64,000 nt of DNA from Xenophilus azovorans DSM 13620 (GCF_000745855.1 NZ_JQKD01000008.1:124001-188000), one strand, 5' to 3'. Counted from the first letter of the stretch, positions 9,201 through 20,205 are shown. A program made the numbers and translations. The notes: generated by a model not told the origin, from the sequence alone.

Positions 9201-11476
9201 TGACCATCACGACCGGCACCGGCGGCACCGATCCGGGCAACATCAACTTCGACAACGGCGTGCTGATCGAGCGCAACACGGGCGCGGCGCCGGTGTTCTT
9301 CCAGCTCGACGCGGCCGGCAGCATCGGCCGCAGCTTCGCCGGAACGGGGGCCGCCCCCACCATCCGCTCGACCACCGGGCCGATGGACGTGATCTTCAAC
9401 GCCGGCACCGGCGGCGGCGCCTTCAACTCCCTCAGCTTCTCGGGCAACTCGGCGGCGGACCGGGCCACGATCGCCACGCAGGGCGGCAACGTGACGATGC
9501 AGGTCGCCGGCGGCACCTTCTCGAACCTGTCTGCCTTCAACACCGACATCGACACCGGCGGCGGCAACCTGACGCTGCAGGCCGGCACGCCCGGCGCCGC
9601 CGGGACGAATTCCACCGTTTCCCTGAACGCCGCCCAGGTGGCGACCGGCGGCGGCGCCCTTTCCATGGCGGCCTATGGCGACGGGGCCTATGTCGGCGTC
9701 GGCTCCGGCACCCAGATCACGACCGACGGCGGCGGCGTGTCCATCCTCACCGGCCAGCCCGGGGCGCCGGCCGGATCGGTGGACGTCACCGCGGCGCTGA
9801 TCGACACCCGCGCGGGCCAGTCCGACGCCGGTGCCGGCGGGGGCGTGAGCATCGCCAGCGGCAGCGTGAGCCTGTCCGGCGCGACCATCGCCACCTCCAC
9901 GGGCAACGTGGACATCACCGCCACGGGCAACCCGCCGTTCGGCTACTCCGGCGTGGTGATCGGCAACAAGAGCAGCATCACCACCACCAGCGGCGAGGTG
10001 CAGGTCCGGGGGGTGGTGCGCTCCAACCCGTCCTCGGCCTATGCGGCCACGCACGGCGTGCTGGTCACCGGCGGCAGCGGCATCGTCACGGGCAGCGGCA
10101 GCATCCGCCTGCGCGGCGCCTTCGACGCGGACATCTACGACGGCACCGACAGCGGCGTGCGGCTGGAGAACGGTGCGCGCCTGGCGACCACCGGCGGCGG
10201 CGACATCGAGCTGACCGGCAGCGCCACCGGTGCCAGCACCGGCGTGTCGATCCAGGCGGGCGGCGCGCCGTCCCTGCCCGGCGCGGCGCCGCAGGTGCAG
10301 TCCAGCGGCGACCTGATCCTGCGCGCCGCCAGCGGCGGCAGCACGCCGGCCCTGGTGGTGGAGGCCCCGGTGAGTGCCGCCGGCACCATCAACCTGCGGC
10401 CCGGCGGCATGGACACCGCGCTGAACGTCTTCGACGCCACGTCCTCGGCCATCACCGTGGGCGGGGCGCCGGCAGCGGGCTTCGCCGTCTCGGACGCGCT
10501 GCTGTCCCAGTTGAACGCGCCCACCCTGGTGGTGGGCAGCAACACGCATGCCGGCGCCATCACGGTCGCCGCGCCGCTGACCCGCGGCGGCGCGCTCACC
10601 CTGCAGAACGAGGGCGCCGGCAGCGGCGGCATCGCGCTGAACGCGCCGGTCACGGCCGACCGCCTGGGCCTGCTGTCGGCGGGCGACATCACGCAGACGG
10701 CGGGCGCGCCCGTGGTGGCCCAGCACCTGCTGGCGCGCTCCACCGGCGGCAGCGTGCTGCTGGACCGGGCGGCCAACAACGTGAGCGAGAACAGCCTGGC
10801 GGGCGGCGCCGCGGGCGCCTTCCGCTACCAGGACGTGGACGGCGTGCGCCTGGGCGCCCTGTCGGTCACCGGCTTCGATGCCGCCAGCAACCAGCCGCAG
10901 GTGGTGTCCGCCACCTCGATGGCGGCGGACACGGTGTTCGTGCGCACGCTCTCCGGCGACCTCACGCTCGACATGCCCGTCAGCAGCACCTCCGGCGTCG
11001 ACCTGGTGGCGGCCGCGCGCTTCCAGAACCCGGGCGGCGGCAGCATCGGCGGCGCGCCCTGGCGCATCTGGGCCGACACCTGGGAGGGCGAATCGCGCGG
11101 CGGCCTGTCCGGCTCGGGGCAGCGGCCCGACATCTTCGCCTGCCCCTATCCAGGTCCCTGTCCCGTCGCCGTCTCGCCCGGCGACAACCACTTCATCTAT
11201 GCCCGGGGAACCAATGCGCCCGATCCCGTCGTGACATGGCGCCTGCCGCCGCTCGTCGGCCCGGATCTGGTGCGCGAGCTGCCCAGCACCTACACCTACA
11301 CCTTCGACCGCAACATCGGCGCGGCGCCGATCTGCTTCGCCACCGGCCCGCTGGGCGGCGACCGCGCGCAGCAGGGCGACGACCTGCTGGCGCGCGAATG
11401 GTCGCGCGTGCGCTCGCGTCCCAACCTGACGAGTTGCGTGGACACCGAGCGCAAGAACGGCTGCGCGGATTTTTGA
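6230..11476 (+). CDS. TpsA-family filamentous haemagglutinin-like exoprotein
   Basis: 1748-aa secreted adhesin-like protein. Residues 1-35 form an extended signal peptide. Residues ~35-280 form the TPS (haemagglutination activity) domain, with an NPNGI-like motif as INPSGVVF (Asn139). The rest is Gly/Ser/Thr/Ala-rich beta-helix, with the segment AGSWLIDPYNVTI typical of large haemagglutinin-like exoproteins. The C-terminus carries several cysteines (CFATG, TSCVDT, NGCADF) and no recognised toxin module, so an adhesin or biofilm role is likelier than contact-dependent inhibition. The same frame stays open leftwards to 4583, but this is GC-driven antisense-like openness. ATG 6230 follows a GAGGCGCC leader and directly precedes the signal peptide. 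Confidence 0.9.
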   Translation: MRNRDLSAKAMPRHWRLRPLALSLACMGAGMAWGQVIINGGPSPVGGLPQFGNVMAGSVTGSVAGNVMTINQASQRGIVNWQSFSIGQSGHVNVVQPSVASVLLNRVTGGTASVIQGKLTSTLIGSDVPGSGGSVYLINPSGVVFSKGSSVSTGGLIASTLDIAGPDEATRNEAFMAGGKQLILGGDINDANSTARVTVQPGATISVGEGGTVGLIGALVRNEGEINVARGSVGLVSGARVTLDFEGDGLTKFTVPVDGGLMNTSVAVVQADPGGSAEEAELNASTKALVMNTGTITADGGRVVLVGASGVAQQVVNQSGTVRARSLVNRGGEIVLEAIGASVDGAAGLEVGGTLDARGDAAGVKGGEIRTSAGNLSVLEGTKIHAGGGAGGGNGSWTAEGGQNLTIVGDGDTGNIAASVIGKALSQGADVTLTTRSSGTVPQENVGVVFQSGAQVIKDSGGTATLRVNSAGNIEMRQDEGGGAMIASESGALNVEFNADAQGLALAQAGKANSAAAAIRLDGAVIDANGGNIRFFGQGKSDGSAVGGQVKGEEADVAGEVRSGIWLGESTLSTHGSGSISLRGEGGIGSALGSGVLSASDGVSIGNDSTLSTEAGSITLTGRGAAGASGVRVSGDDYSASLSSKSGDIVLNGTVRDWATDDLVGEAAGGAGVSITGAELSTGGSLRISGQGGDLSGMASGLPDLATSLSTAFTVQASHGVLIDGSRLEAGAGRSIEISGTAGSAGFGVDETGAPVTFQPLDLDVTPFAVQVRSQQEADGLHAAGGTITIAAGTGDVRLTAGGYDSPLLDVVSTTGVGGHIGVSGRNILAETAADIPRLADASGQAGGGSIDIHGATAPGAGNEDSGVVAIGSALSLQANALGGTGNGGSIRVVGDRSLRAFGSFEAKGGSAGGNGGTIETSGGSFELGGIQVDASAPAGQAGSWLIDPYNVTIQSGVASGSLPTNPFVPVATSTIQDGDINAALNKGTSVTITTGTGGTDPGNINFDNGVLIERNTGAAPVFFQLDAAGSIGRSFAGTGAAPTIRSTTGPMDVIFNAGTGGGAFNSLSFSGNSAADRATIATQGGNVTMQVAGGTFSNLSAFNTDIDTGGGNLTLQAGTPGAAGTNSTVSLNAAQVATGGGALSMAAYGDGAYVGVGSGTQITTDGGGVSILTGQPGAPAGSVDVTAALIDTRAGQSDAGAGGGVSIASGSVSLSGATIATSTGNVDITATGNPPFGYSGVVIGNKSSITTTSGEVQVRGVVRSNPSSAYAATHGVLVTGGSGIVTGSGSIRLRGAFDADIYDGTDSGVRLENGARLATTGGGDIELTGSATGASTGVSIQAGGAPSLPGAAPQVQSSGDLILRAASGGSTPALVVEAPVSAAGTINLRPGGMDTALNVFDATSSAITVGGAPAAGFAVSDALLSQLNAPTLVVGSNTHAGAITVAAPLTRGGALTLQNEGAGSGGIALNAPVTADRLGLLSAGDITQTAGAPVVAQHLLARSTGGSVLLDRAANNVSENSLAGGAAGAFRYQDVDGVRLGALSVTGFDAASNQPQVVSATSMAADTVFVRTLSGDLTLDMPVSSTSGVDLVAAARFQNPGGGSIGGAPWRIWADTWEGESRGGLSGSGQRPDIFACPYPGPCPVAVSPGDNHFIYARGTNAPDPVVTWRLPPLVGPDLVRELPSTYTYTFDRNIGAAPICFATGPLGGDRAQQGDDLLAREWSRVRSRPNLTSCVDTERKNGCADF

Positions 11477-11499
11477 GGCACCCCCGGTCTTCTCGGCCG

Positions 11500-12354
11500 T
11501 CAGTCGTCCCGCGCCGTGATGACGAACAACTGCGCCATCAGGTCGGCCAGCAGCCGCAGTTGCGGATCGGCCGTCAGGGGGGCATGGCGGTAGGCCGCGA
11601 CGTGGGCCTCCAGCCCGTCGACCGGGCCGGCGAAGAACAGCCGCCGCAGCGCGCCGCCGAGCGCGTCGTTCTCGGCGGCGCGCGGGCGGTCCGCGATGGT
11701 GCTGCGCGCATGGCTGTCGAGCATCGGCGTGGCCAGGAAGGGTGCGAGCACCGCCGCGCGGATGCGGCCCTCGTGCACCAGCCGGTTCAGCGTGAGGTCG
11801 AGAGGGTGGGCCGGCCCCGCGGCCAGCGCCTCGCGCAGCAGGGCGGGCAGCGTGCGCAGTCCGCGCGGTGTGGCCAGGTAGGCCACCGCGCCCCAGTTGT
11901 ACAGCCCGCGCGCGTCCAGGATCTCGACGCCGGCGGCGGCCTCGCGCGGCGCGCCGGCGTCCGTCGGCAGGTGCCGCTTCAGGCTCTGCCACAGCGCCAG
12001 CAGCGCCGGCGCCGAGGTGTAGGGCAGGCATTCGAGGAACACCAGGTCGAAGGGCTCCAGCCGCGCCAGCGCGTCGCTGCGCAGCAGGGCCGGCAGTGCC
12101 CGGCTCAGCAGCGCATCGTCTTCCAGCACCAGGTGGAAGCCGCCGGGCGCGGCCGCCTCCAGCGCCGCCAGGTGCGAGAGGAAGCAGGCCTGCTCGCCGG
12201 CGGAGACGGCGGCGCCCGCCGCGGCCGGCGGCAGGCCGGCCGCGTCGATCGCCTCCAGGCGCCGGATGCCGGTGAGGCCGAGTTCGCGCAGTTGCGCCTG
12301 CATGGCCTCGCGCCGCGCGCTGCTGCGCTGCAGGTTGATGAAGCAGCCGTTCAT
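11500..12354 (-). CDS. Glycosyltransferase family 25 (LPS/LOS-type)
   Basis: 284-aa cytoplasmic sugar transferase. It begins with the GT25 signature INLQRSSARR (residues 6-15), then AGEQACFLSHLAAL and LVLEDDA, whose acidic run (residues 78-80) fits the metal/nucleotide-sugar site of the family. Known members act on lipooligosaccharide, or on protein/collagen in other lineages; the acceptor here cannot be read. It converges on the tpsA gene with 23 bases between stops, and diverges from the next glycosyltransferase with 62 bases between starts, which must hold both promoters. Confidence 0.85.
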   Translation of the reverse strand: MNGCFINLQRSSARREAMQAQLRELGLTGIRRLEAIDAAGLPPAAAGAAVSAGEQACFLSHLAALEAAAPGGFHLVLEDDALLSRALPALLRSDALARLEPFDLVFLECLPYTSAPALLALWQSLKRHLPTDAGAPREAAAGVEILDARGLYNWGAVAYLATPRGLRTLPALLREALAAGPAHPLDLTLNRLVHEGRIRAAVLAPFLATPMLDSHARSTIADRPRAAENDALGGALRRLFFAGPVDGLEAHVAAYRHAPLTADPQLRLLADLMAQLFVITARDD

Positions 12355-12416
12355 GATGGCGGGATGGAATCGATGAGCCCGGATGGCGCATTCTCCCGTG
12401 CGGACGAGGACGCGGC

Positions 12417-14129
12417 ATGACGCCGTGGCTCAGCATCGTGCTGCCTTTCTACCGCAAGCTCGCGGAGTTCGAGCGCGTCGCCGTCCTCAACGCGCCCTAC
12501 TGGGCGCGTCCCGGCATCGAGGTGGTGATCGCGCTCGACGACGGCGCCGAGGAGGCGCCGCTGCTGCGGCTGCTGCAGCGCTTCCCGGCGGTGTGCTGGA
12601 CGCTGCTGGTCAACGACCGGCCGCATGCCTGGCGCCCGCCCTGCCGCGCCATCAACGCCGGCGTGCGCCACAGCGCCGGGCGCTTCGTGCTCGTGCATTC
12701 GCCCGAGTCGGCCTACGTGGGCGACGCGCCGGCCCTGGCGCTGCATGCGGCGATGTCGCAGCCGCGCGCCGTGGCGCTGGGCCGGGTCGGCTTCGCGCGC
12801 TTCGACGAGCTGGACGGGCAGGCCGGGCAGGCCGGGCATGAGCCGCTGCAGGCGCTGTTCGCGGCCAGGGTGCCCGAGGCACCGTACCTGCGCACCTTCT
12901 ACGGCTCGCTGTGCTGCGCACGCGAGGCCTTCGATGCGGTCGGCGGCTACGACGAGTCTTTCGAGGAGTGGGGCGGCGACGACGACGACTTCCGCGTGCG
13001 CCTGGAAATGGCGGGCCGGCAGTTGCTGGCCTGCACCGCGCTGCGGCTGCTGCACCTGTCCTTCGAGGCGCGCGACGGCGGCGAGCGCTTCGACGCGGAC
13101 GTCGACTGGCAGCGCTGCACCCCCGCGGCGGCGCGTGCCAACGGGCCGCATGAGGACGGGTGGGGCCGTGATTTCTCGCGCATCGCGCGCCGCGACGCGC
13201 CGCAGGCGGCGGCCGCGCCCGCCTGGCTGCAGCCCGCGCCGGTGCTCGCCATGGGCTCGCGCCGCCAGTGCGAGATCTGCGCGCGCATGCTGCACCACGA
13301 GCCGGCGCCGCACTACTTCTGCCCGCGCTGCAGCGCCGGCGCACCGCAGCGGCTGACCTCGCGGCTGCGCATCGTCTGCGTGATGCAGGTGCGCAACGAG
13401 GCGCAGTGGCTCGAAGGCTGCCTTGCGCACCTGCGCGCGCACGTCGACGGCTTCGTGGCGCTCGACGACGGATCGACCGACGCCACCGCGGACATCCTGC
13501 GGCGCGAGCCGAAGCTGCTGGAGCTGCTGTCCAACCCGCCGCGCGAGCCGCATGTCTGGAACGAGCGCGAGAACCGCCGCCGGCTGCTGGAATGCGCGCG
13601 CCGCCACGGCGCCGGCTGGGTGCTGCCCTGCGACGCCGACGAGCGCTACGAGACGCTCTTTCTCGAACATCTGGGCGCGATCGTTGATTCGCTGCCGGAT
13701 GAGCGCTTGTCCTGCCTGTCGCTGGCCAACTGCGAGCTGTGGGACGCGCCCGACCGCTTCCGCGTCGACGGCGTCTGGGGCCGCAAGTCGCGCGTGTGCC
13801 TGTTCCGGCTGCCGCAGCAGATCGCCTTCGATGCCGCGCCCGCGCTGCACGGGCCCTGGTATCCCGACGTGGTCGCGCAAAGCGGCGAACTGCTGCGCAG
13901 CTACTACCGCTTCTATCACCTGGGCTCGATGCGCCGCCAGGACCGGATCGCGCGGCGCGAGCGCTACAACCGCCTCGATCCCGAGCGCCGCTTCCAGGCG
14001 ATCGGCTACGACTACCTGGCCGAGGAAGGCCCGGCGCTGCGGCTGGCCGCGGTGGCGCCGGGGCGCGGCTACGACATGTCGGGCCTGCCGCCGGAGCCCG
14101 CCAGCCTGCGCGCGAAGTCGCCGCGGTAG
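12417..14129 (+). CDS. Tandem two-domain glycosyltransferase with central zinc ribbon
   Basis: 570-aa protein with two GT-A/GT2-like halves. Half one starts LSIVLPFYRKL and carries IALDDGAEE (~residue 40) and an EEWGGDDDDFRVRL acidic motif. Half two starts near residue 317 with RIVCVMQVRNEAQWL and carries ALDDGSTDATADIL and LPCDADERYE, the typical GT2 DXD region. Between them lie two CXXC pairs (Cys285/288 and Cys302/305) that look like a structural zinc ribbon. Two transferase domains suggest transfer of two sugars or a polymerising role in surface polysaccharide or protein glycosylation; the substrate is unknown. The 3' end overlaps the convergent gene at 14069 by 61 bases. Confidence 0.82.
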   Translation: MTPWLSIVLPFYRKLAEFERVAVLNAPYWARPGIEVVIALDDGAEEAPLLRLLQRFPAVCWTLLVNDRPHAWRPPCRAINAGVRHSAGRFVLVHSPESAYVGDAPALALHAAMSQPRAVALGRVGFARFDELDGQAGQAGHEPLQALFAARVPEAPYLRTFYGSLCCAREAFDAVGGYDESFEEWGGDDDDFRVRLEMAGRQLLACTALRLLHLSFEARDGGERFDADVDWQRCTPAAARANGPHEDGWGRDFSRIARRDAPQAAAAPAWLQPAPVLAMGSRRQCEICARMLHHEPAPHYFCPRCSAGAPQRLTSRLRIVCVMQVRNEAQWLEGCLAHLRAHVDGFVALDDGSTDATADILRREPKLLELLSNPPREPHVWNERENRRRLLECARRHGAGWVLPCDADERYETLFLEHLGAIVDSLPDERLSCLSLANCELWDAPDRFRVDGVWGRKSRVCLFRLPQQIAFDAAPALHGPWYPDVVAQSGELLRSYYRFYHLGSMRRQDRIARRERYNRLDPERRFQAIGYDYLAEEGPALRLAAVAPGRGYDMSGLPPEPASLRAKSPR

Positions 14130-14877
14130 GTGCGCGTGCCGGTGTGGCTCAGGCGCGAGCGCGTGTCGACGAACACCCGGCCGCCGATCGACTGCCAGCG
14201 GCGGCAGAAGGCGAAGTCCTCGCTGAGGTAGCGGCCGTTGCCGGGCTCGGCCCAGACGTCGAAGAAGCGGTAGTGCGGCTGCGCGGCGGCGGCCGCGTCC
14301 TCCATGTGGTCGGGCGTGTAGCGCAGCTCGGGCATGGCCTGGGCCAGCCGGGTGAACACGCTGCGCTCGATCAGCATGAAGCCGGTGGGCGCGTCCTGCA
14401 CCTCGACGAAGCCGTCCGCGTCCGCGCGGGCCGGCGCCGGCCCGGCGAAGTTGACGGGGAACTCCGCATGCCGCGCCTCGAAGTCCTCGCGCGTGCTGCC
14501 CGCGGGCAGGGCCTCGGCCAGGCCCCGCGCCGGCCAGCCGTCGGTCTTCTGCGGGTACGCGCCGGCCACCACCTCGTGCCCCGACAGCAGCAGGCGCAGC
14601 GCGGCGTCGGGCTCGAAGCCGACGTCGGCGTCGATCCAGAACAGGTGCGTCCAGCGCGCGTCGGCCATGAACTCGGCCACCAGCCGGTTGCGCGCGCGCG
14701 GCACCAGGCTGTCGCCGTCCAGGAAGCGCGTCTGCATGGCGAATCCGTACGTCCATGCCGCGTTGACCAGGCCCAGCAGGCTGCGCACGTAGACCGAGGT
14801 GAGCGCGCCGGTGTAGCTGGGCGTGGCGACGAAGGGGCGGATGTCGCGCAGGGCGCTGAGGTCCTTCATGGGCCGCA

Positions 14878-14881
<4 letters not shown>
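14069..14881 (-). CDS. GT-A fold glycosyltransferase-like protein
   Basis: About 270 aa (starts at 14881, 14878 or 14869 are all in frame; the first gives an ATGA overlap with the upstream kinase stop). The sequence has an N-terminal PSYTGALTSVYVRSLL region, then LVPRARNRLVAEF, WIDADVGF (a DXD-like metal site), HEVVAGAYPQK and PTGFMLIERSVF, a pattern seen in GT2-like/Anp1-like proteins of polysaccharide loci. No signal peptide or membrane segment is visible. It is last in a - strand unit after a substrate-binding protein and a hybrid kinase, so it may be co-transcribed with them. Acceptor and donor cannot be deduced. Confidence 0.7.
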
Positions 14882-16872
<1,991 letters not shown>

Positions 16873-16885
16873 GGGCAGACGGCGC

Positions 16886-17959
16886 TCATCTGGGCGCGCT
16901 CAGCCGTTGCGCCAGCTCCTGCTCGCTGGGCACGCGCAGCTTGAGCCCGCGCGCCACGGTGGCGTTCACGCGCACGCTGGCGGGCGTGGCGCCTTCGACG
17001 AGCGGCGCGGCGGACGCCTGGCCGGCCGAGGCCACCAGGCGCTCGCCCAGGCCGCGCGCCTGCCGGGCGAGCTGGGCGGGCGTGGAGACGGCCGCCGCCA
17101 GCGCGCCGGAGCGCACCATGCCCTCGCTGGTGCCGAACACCGGCAGCCCGGCGCTGGCGCCCGCGCGCAGCACGGCGAGCGTGGCAGCCTGGCTGTCGCC
17201 GATCAGGTCGGGCAGCACCATCAGCGCATCGCTGTCCTGCAGCACGACGCGCAGGGCGGCGGCCAGCGAGCGCGCGTCGGGTGCGGCCTCCACGTTCAGT
17301 TGCCAGTCGCTGCCCATGGCGGCGGCGGCGCGGCGCAGCTCCTCCACCATCGGGGCGGACTCGCCGGTGACCACCAGGCCCAGCCGCCGCTTGCCGGGCA
17401 GCACGGCGTCGACCAGCGCGAGCTGGTCGGCCATCGCCGGCTCGCGCAGCAGCACGCCGACGCGGCGCTGCGCCTGGCGCAAAGCGGGCAGGCTGCGCAG
17501 GTCCTCGTAGTCCAGCCGGCTGAGCATGGCCAGCAGCAGCGGCTCGCGCCCGGGCTGGGCCAGCGCGGCGCGGGCGGCCGCGGCACCGAGGGCGATGGTC
17601 AGCCCCTCCGGCGGCAGCGCGTGCGCCGCGGGCGCATCGCGCGTGAGGCTGCGCGTGCGCACGCCGGCCACCACGCTGTCCTCGTTGCTCTCCGGCGCCG
17701 CGGCGGGCAGGGCGCCGCCGGCGTCCAGCCGGACGATCTCGATGGCAGGGGCGGCCGCGGCCTGCCCGGCGGGCTCGCGCAGCGCGCGCACGAACTCCGC
17801 GTGCGCCGGCAGGTCGTCGGCGGTGACCACCCGCCAGGCCAGCGCGTGGGCGGGCCCCGGCAGGCCCATGAGCGGCAGGCCCAGCAGCAGCGCCGCGAGG
17901 ATGCGCGCCGCCAGGCGGCGGAAAGGAAGAACAAGGAGGCGGAAGGCCGGAGGCGTCAT
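16886..17959 (-). CDS. ABC-type substrate-binding protein (ABC_sub_bind/COG2984-like)
   Basis: Predicted 357-aa periplasmic protein with a signal peptide (MTPPAFRLL..., cleavage near PAHA-LAW). The mature part shows a periplasmic-binding-protein pattern: PALRQAQRRVGVLL, KRRLGLVVTGESAPMVEELRRAAA, QDSDALMVLPD and AGLPVFGTSEGMVRSGALAAAV. This matches the COG2984/TrpX-like family by recognition, not by search. No permease or ATPase gene is adjacent, and a hybrid kinase starts 13 bases downstream, so a sensory rather than transport role is plausible. The frame is open to 18091, but the upstream stretch is Arg/Pro-rich and unlike a signal sequence; ATG 17959 fits best. Confidence 0.75.
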   Translation of the reverse strand: MTPPAFRLLVLPFRRLAARILAALLLGLPLMGLPGPAHALAWRVVTADDLPAHAEFVRALREPAGQAAAAPAIEIVRLDAGGALPAAAPESNEDSVVAGVRTRSLTRDAPAAHALPPEGLTIALGAAAARAALAQPGREPLLLAMLSRLDYEDLRSLPALRQAQRRVGVLLREPAMADQLALVDAVLPGKRRLGLVVTGESAPMVEELRRAAAAMGSDWQLNVEAAPDARSLAAALRVVLQDSDALMVLPDLIGDSQAATLAVLRAGASAGLPVFGTSEGMVRSGALAAAVSTPAQLARQARGLGERLVASAGQASAAPLVEGATPASVRVNATVARGLKLRVPSEQELAQRLSAPR

Positions 17960-18128
17960 CGGGGCGGCGGAAAGGAGGCTGACCCGCCGGAAAGGCAGGC
18001 GCTTCCAATGTACGCAGGGGGGTGTCGCCAGGCGATAAGGCAGAGGGCTTAGAACACGCGCGCGTGGCGGTGGAGGCGTGCACGATCGCACACCTGCCCC
18101 CTGCGATGGACCGCCAGCGGGATATGCC
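17960..18128. other. 169-bp gap between kinase and substrate-binding protein genes
   Basis: Non-coding spacer between two - strand genes. It contains a small palindrome TCGCC-T-GGCGA near 18028-18038. No convincing promoter or terminator with a T-tract was seen, so whether the two genes share a transcript is open. Confidence 0.4.
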
Positions 18129-20069
18129 TTACGGCAGAGCCGACTCGCGCACCTTCGCCAGCTGCGCCCGGATGGCCTGGCGCAATGCCCGCGGCGCCAC
18201 CGGCTTGTAGAGCACGGCGACGCCGGCGGCCGCCACCTCGCGCAGGCGGTCGGGCTTGGTCTCGCCGGTGACCAGCAGGCGAGCGGTGGCCGCGCCGATG
18301 CCGTTCGGGTGCCGCTCCAGCGCGGCCAGCAGGTCCAGGCCGTTGTCGCCGCCCTGCAGCAGCAGGTCGCTCACCACCACGTCCGGCGGGGCCTCCCAGC
18401 GCGCGGCCAGGTCCAGCGCCTCGGCGCGGTTCTGCGCCGGCAGCACGCGCGCGCCCCAGTTCGACAGCACCACCTGCAGGCCCTCGAGGATGGTGCGCTC
18501 GTCGTCGATCACCATCACCGTCACGCCGTCCAGCCGCGCTTCGTCGTCCGAGGGCAGCACCGGCACCGCCGCCGCCGGCAGGGCCTGCACCGCCTGCGGG
18601 GCCACCAGCCGCGCCGTCACGCTGACGCAGGTGCCGCGGCCGGGGCGCGAGCGCAGGTCGACCCGCGTGTTGAGCAGCCCGGCCAGCCGCTGCACCGTGG
18701 CCAGCCCCAACCCCATGCCGCGCCGGCCGCGCTGCGGGTCGATCTGGAAGAACTCCTCGAACACGCGCGCCTGGTGCTGCGGCGCGATGCCCACGCCGCT
18801 GTCCCACACGTCGATGCGCACCATGCGCCCGCGCCGCCGCGCGCCCACCAGCACGCCGCCGGCGGTGGTGTGGCGCAGCGAGTTCGACACCAGGTTGGAC
18901 AGGATGCGCGAGAGCATCACGTAGTCGCTGCGCACCCACAGCTCGGTCTTGCGCACCACCAGCCGCAGCTCCTGCTGCTCGGCCACGGGGCGGAAGTTGC
19001 GGCTGATCTCGTCGAACAGGCGGTCCAGCGGGAACTCCATCCACTGCGGCTGCACCACGCCGGCGTCGAGCTGCGAGAGGTTGAGCAGCTCGGAGAAGAG
19101 GCGGTCCAGCGACTCCACGCACTCGCGGATGTGGGCGATGCGCGTCAGGCGCGCCGGATCGGTCTCGCCGCTGGCCAGGCCGTCGGAAAAGAGCGTCAGC
19201 GCATGCAGCGGCTGGCGCAGGTCGTGGCTGGCGGCGGCCAGCAGGCGCGTCTTGGCCTGGCTGGCCACCTCCAGCTGCTGGTTCTTGCGCGCCAGCTCGG
19301 CGGTGGCCTCGTCCACCCGGCTGTGCAGCAGGCGGCGGCTCTCGGCCAGCGCCCGCGCCGCCTGGTTGAAGCCGGCCTGCAGGCGCCGCACCTCGGCCGT
19401 GCCGCGCACCGCCACGCTGGCCTCCTCGCCGGCGCCCAGGCGGTCCACCGCCGCGCCGAGCTGGCGGATCGGCGCGCTGATGCGCCGCGCCGCCCACAGG
19501 CCCGCCAGCACCACGCCCAGCACGCAGGCGCCCAGGATCACGGCCACGTTCAGCCACAGCGTGCGGCGCGCGCTGTCCAGCGCGTCCAGGCTCATCTCGA
19601 CCATCACCTTGCCGGCCGGCTGGCCGGCGTCGTCGACCACCGGCACCACCATCTGCAGGCCCGCCTCGCGCCGGCGGTCCGGCGTCTCGGCGTTGGCGAC
19701 GATCTCGCCGTCCTCCGACCACACCTGCACCTGCTGCACGTGCGGCTGCTGGATGCCCGACTGCGCCAGCCGCATCAGCGCGCGGCGGTCCATCCGCGCC
19801 AGCGGGCCCTGCGCCGCCGTCGCCACCTGCAGCGCCATGCTCTGCGCGTTGGCGCGCACCAGTTCGGTGACGCCGCCGAGGTACTGCCGCGTCAGCAGGG
19901 CCGCGGTGCCCAGCACCGCCAGCACGGCCGGCAGCACGGCCAGCAGCACCAGCTGCTGCGCCAGCGACAGATCGGCCAGCCGCCGGCCGGCGGCGCGCGA
20001 CGGCGTCCCCTCGACAGGGGACGCCGCGGGTTCGGCGGGAGAAGAAAGTGCGTCGCTCAAGCCCACCAC
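18129..20069 (-). CDS. Hybrid sensor histidine kinase/response regulator (start uncertain)
   Basis: About 646 aa from GTG 20069; GTG 20066, TTG 20060 and ATG 20138 are other in-frame choices. The A+T-rich stretch 20070-20105 looks non-coding, favouring the shorter forms. TM1 is LSLAQQLVLLAVLPAVLAVL (~35-54), then a periplasmic domain, TM2 near 172-192, HAMP and a coiled-coil-like linker (RVDEATAELARKNQQLEVAS). HisKA has SHDLRQP (His282), HATPase has SNLVSNSLRH, DSGVGI and GMGLGL, and the receiver has IDDE (521-524), Asp568 in VSDLLLQ and Lys622 in YKPVAP. No output domain. It diverges from a PhnD-like binding protein gene, its likely sensory partner. It shares layout and motifs with the kinase at 14878-16872. 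Confidence 0.9.
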   Translation of the reverse strand: MVGLSDALSSPAEPAASPVEGTPSRAAGRRLADLSLAQQLVLLAVLPAVLAVLGTAALLTRQYLGGVTELVRANAQSMALQVATAAQGPLARMDRRALMRLAQSGIQQPHVQQVQVWSEDGEIVANAETPDRRREAGLQMVVPVVDDAGQPAGKVMVEMSLDALDSARRTLWLNVAVILGACVLGVVLAGLWAARRISAPIRQLGAAVDRLGAGEEASVAVRGTAEVRRLQAGFNQAARALAESRRLLHSRVDEATAELARKNQQLEVASQAKTRLLAAASHDLRQPLHALTLFSDGLASGETDPARLTRIAHIRECVESLDRLFSELLNLSQLDAGVVQPQWMEFPLDRLFDEISRNFRPVAEQQELRLVVRKTELWVRSDYVMLSRILSNLVSNSLRHTTAGGVLVGARRRGRMVRIDVWDSGVGIAPQHQARVFEEFFQIDPQRGRRGMGLGLATVQRLAGLLNTRVDLRSRPGRGTCVSVTARLVAPQAVQALPAAAVPVLPSDDEARLDGVTVMVIDDERTILEGLQVVLSNWGARVLPAQNRAEALDLAARWEAPPDVVVSDLLLQGGDNGLDLLAALERHPNGIGAATARLLVTGETKPDRLREVAAAGVAVLYKPVAPRALRQAIRAQLAKVRESALP

Positions 20070-20205
20070 TTCACAAAAGACGGGTCGATTGGTTTCTAAT
20101 TGTGTGACGACCCCTGCGGTGCCGGCCAGTGGCCGCATGGCCAGTGCCCGGTTTGCGATTGGCCCCCTGCCTCCGATGCGCGCGCTCCTCGCTCCTTCCT
20201 GCTGC
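20070..20205. promoter_or_regulatory. Divergent intergenic region between kinase and PhnD-like genes
   Basis: The segment around 20075-20105 is clearly more A+T-rich than its surroundings (CAAAAGACGG..., TTTCTAATTG) and lies between two divergent starts, so it probably carries both promoters. No specific -35/-10 pair can be assigned with confidence. Confidence 0.45.

Noticed and set aside
8405-12436. 1343-codon - strand frame across tpsA
   Set aside because: Low-complexity, no motifs; mirrors the Gly/Ala-rich adhesin codons.
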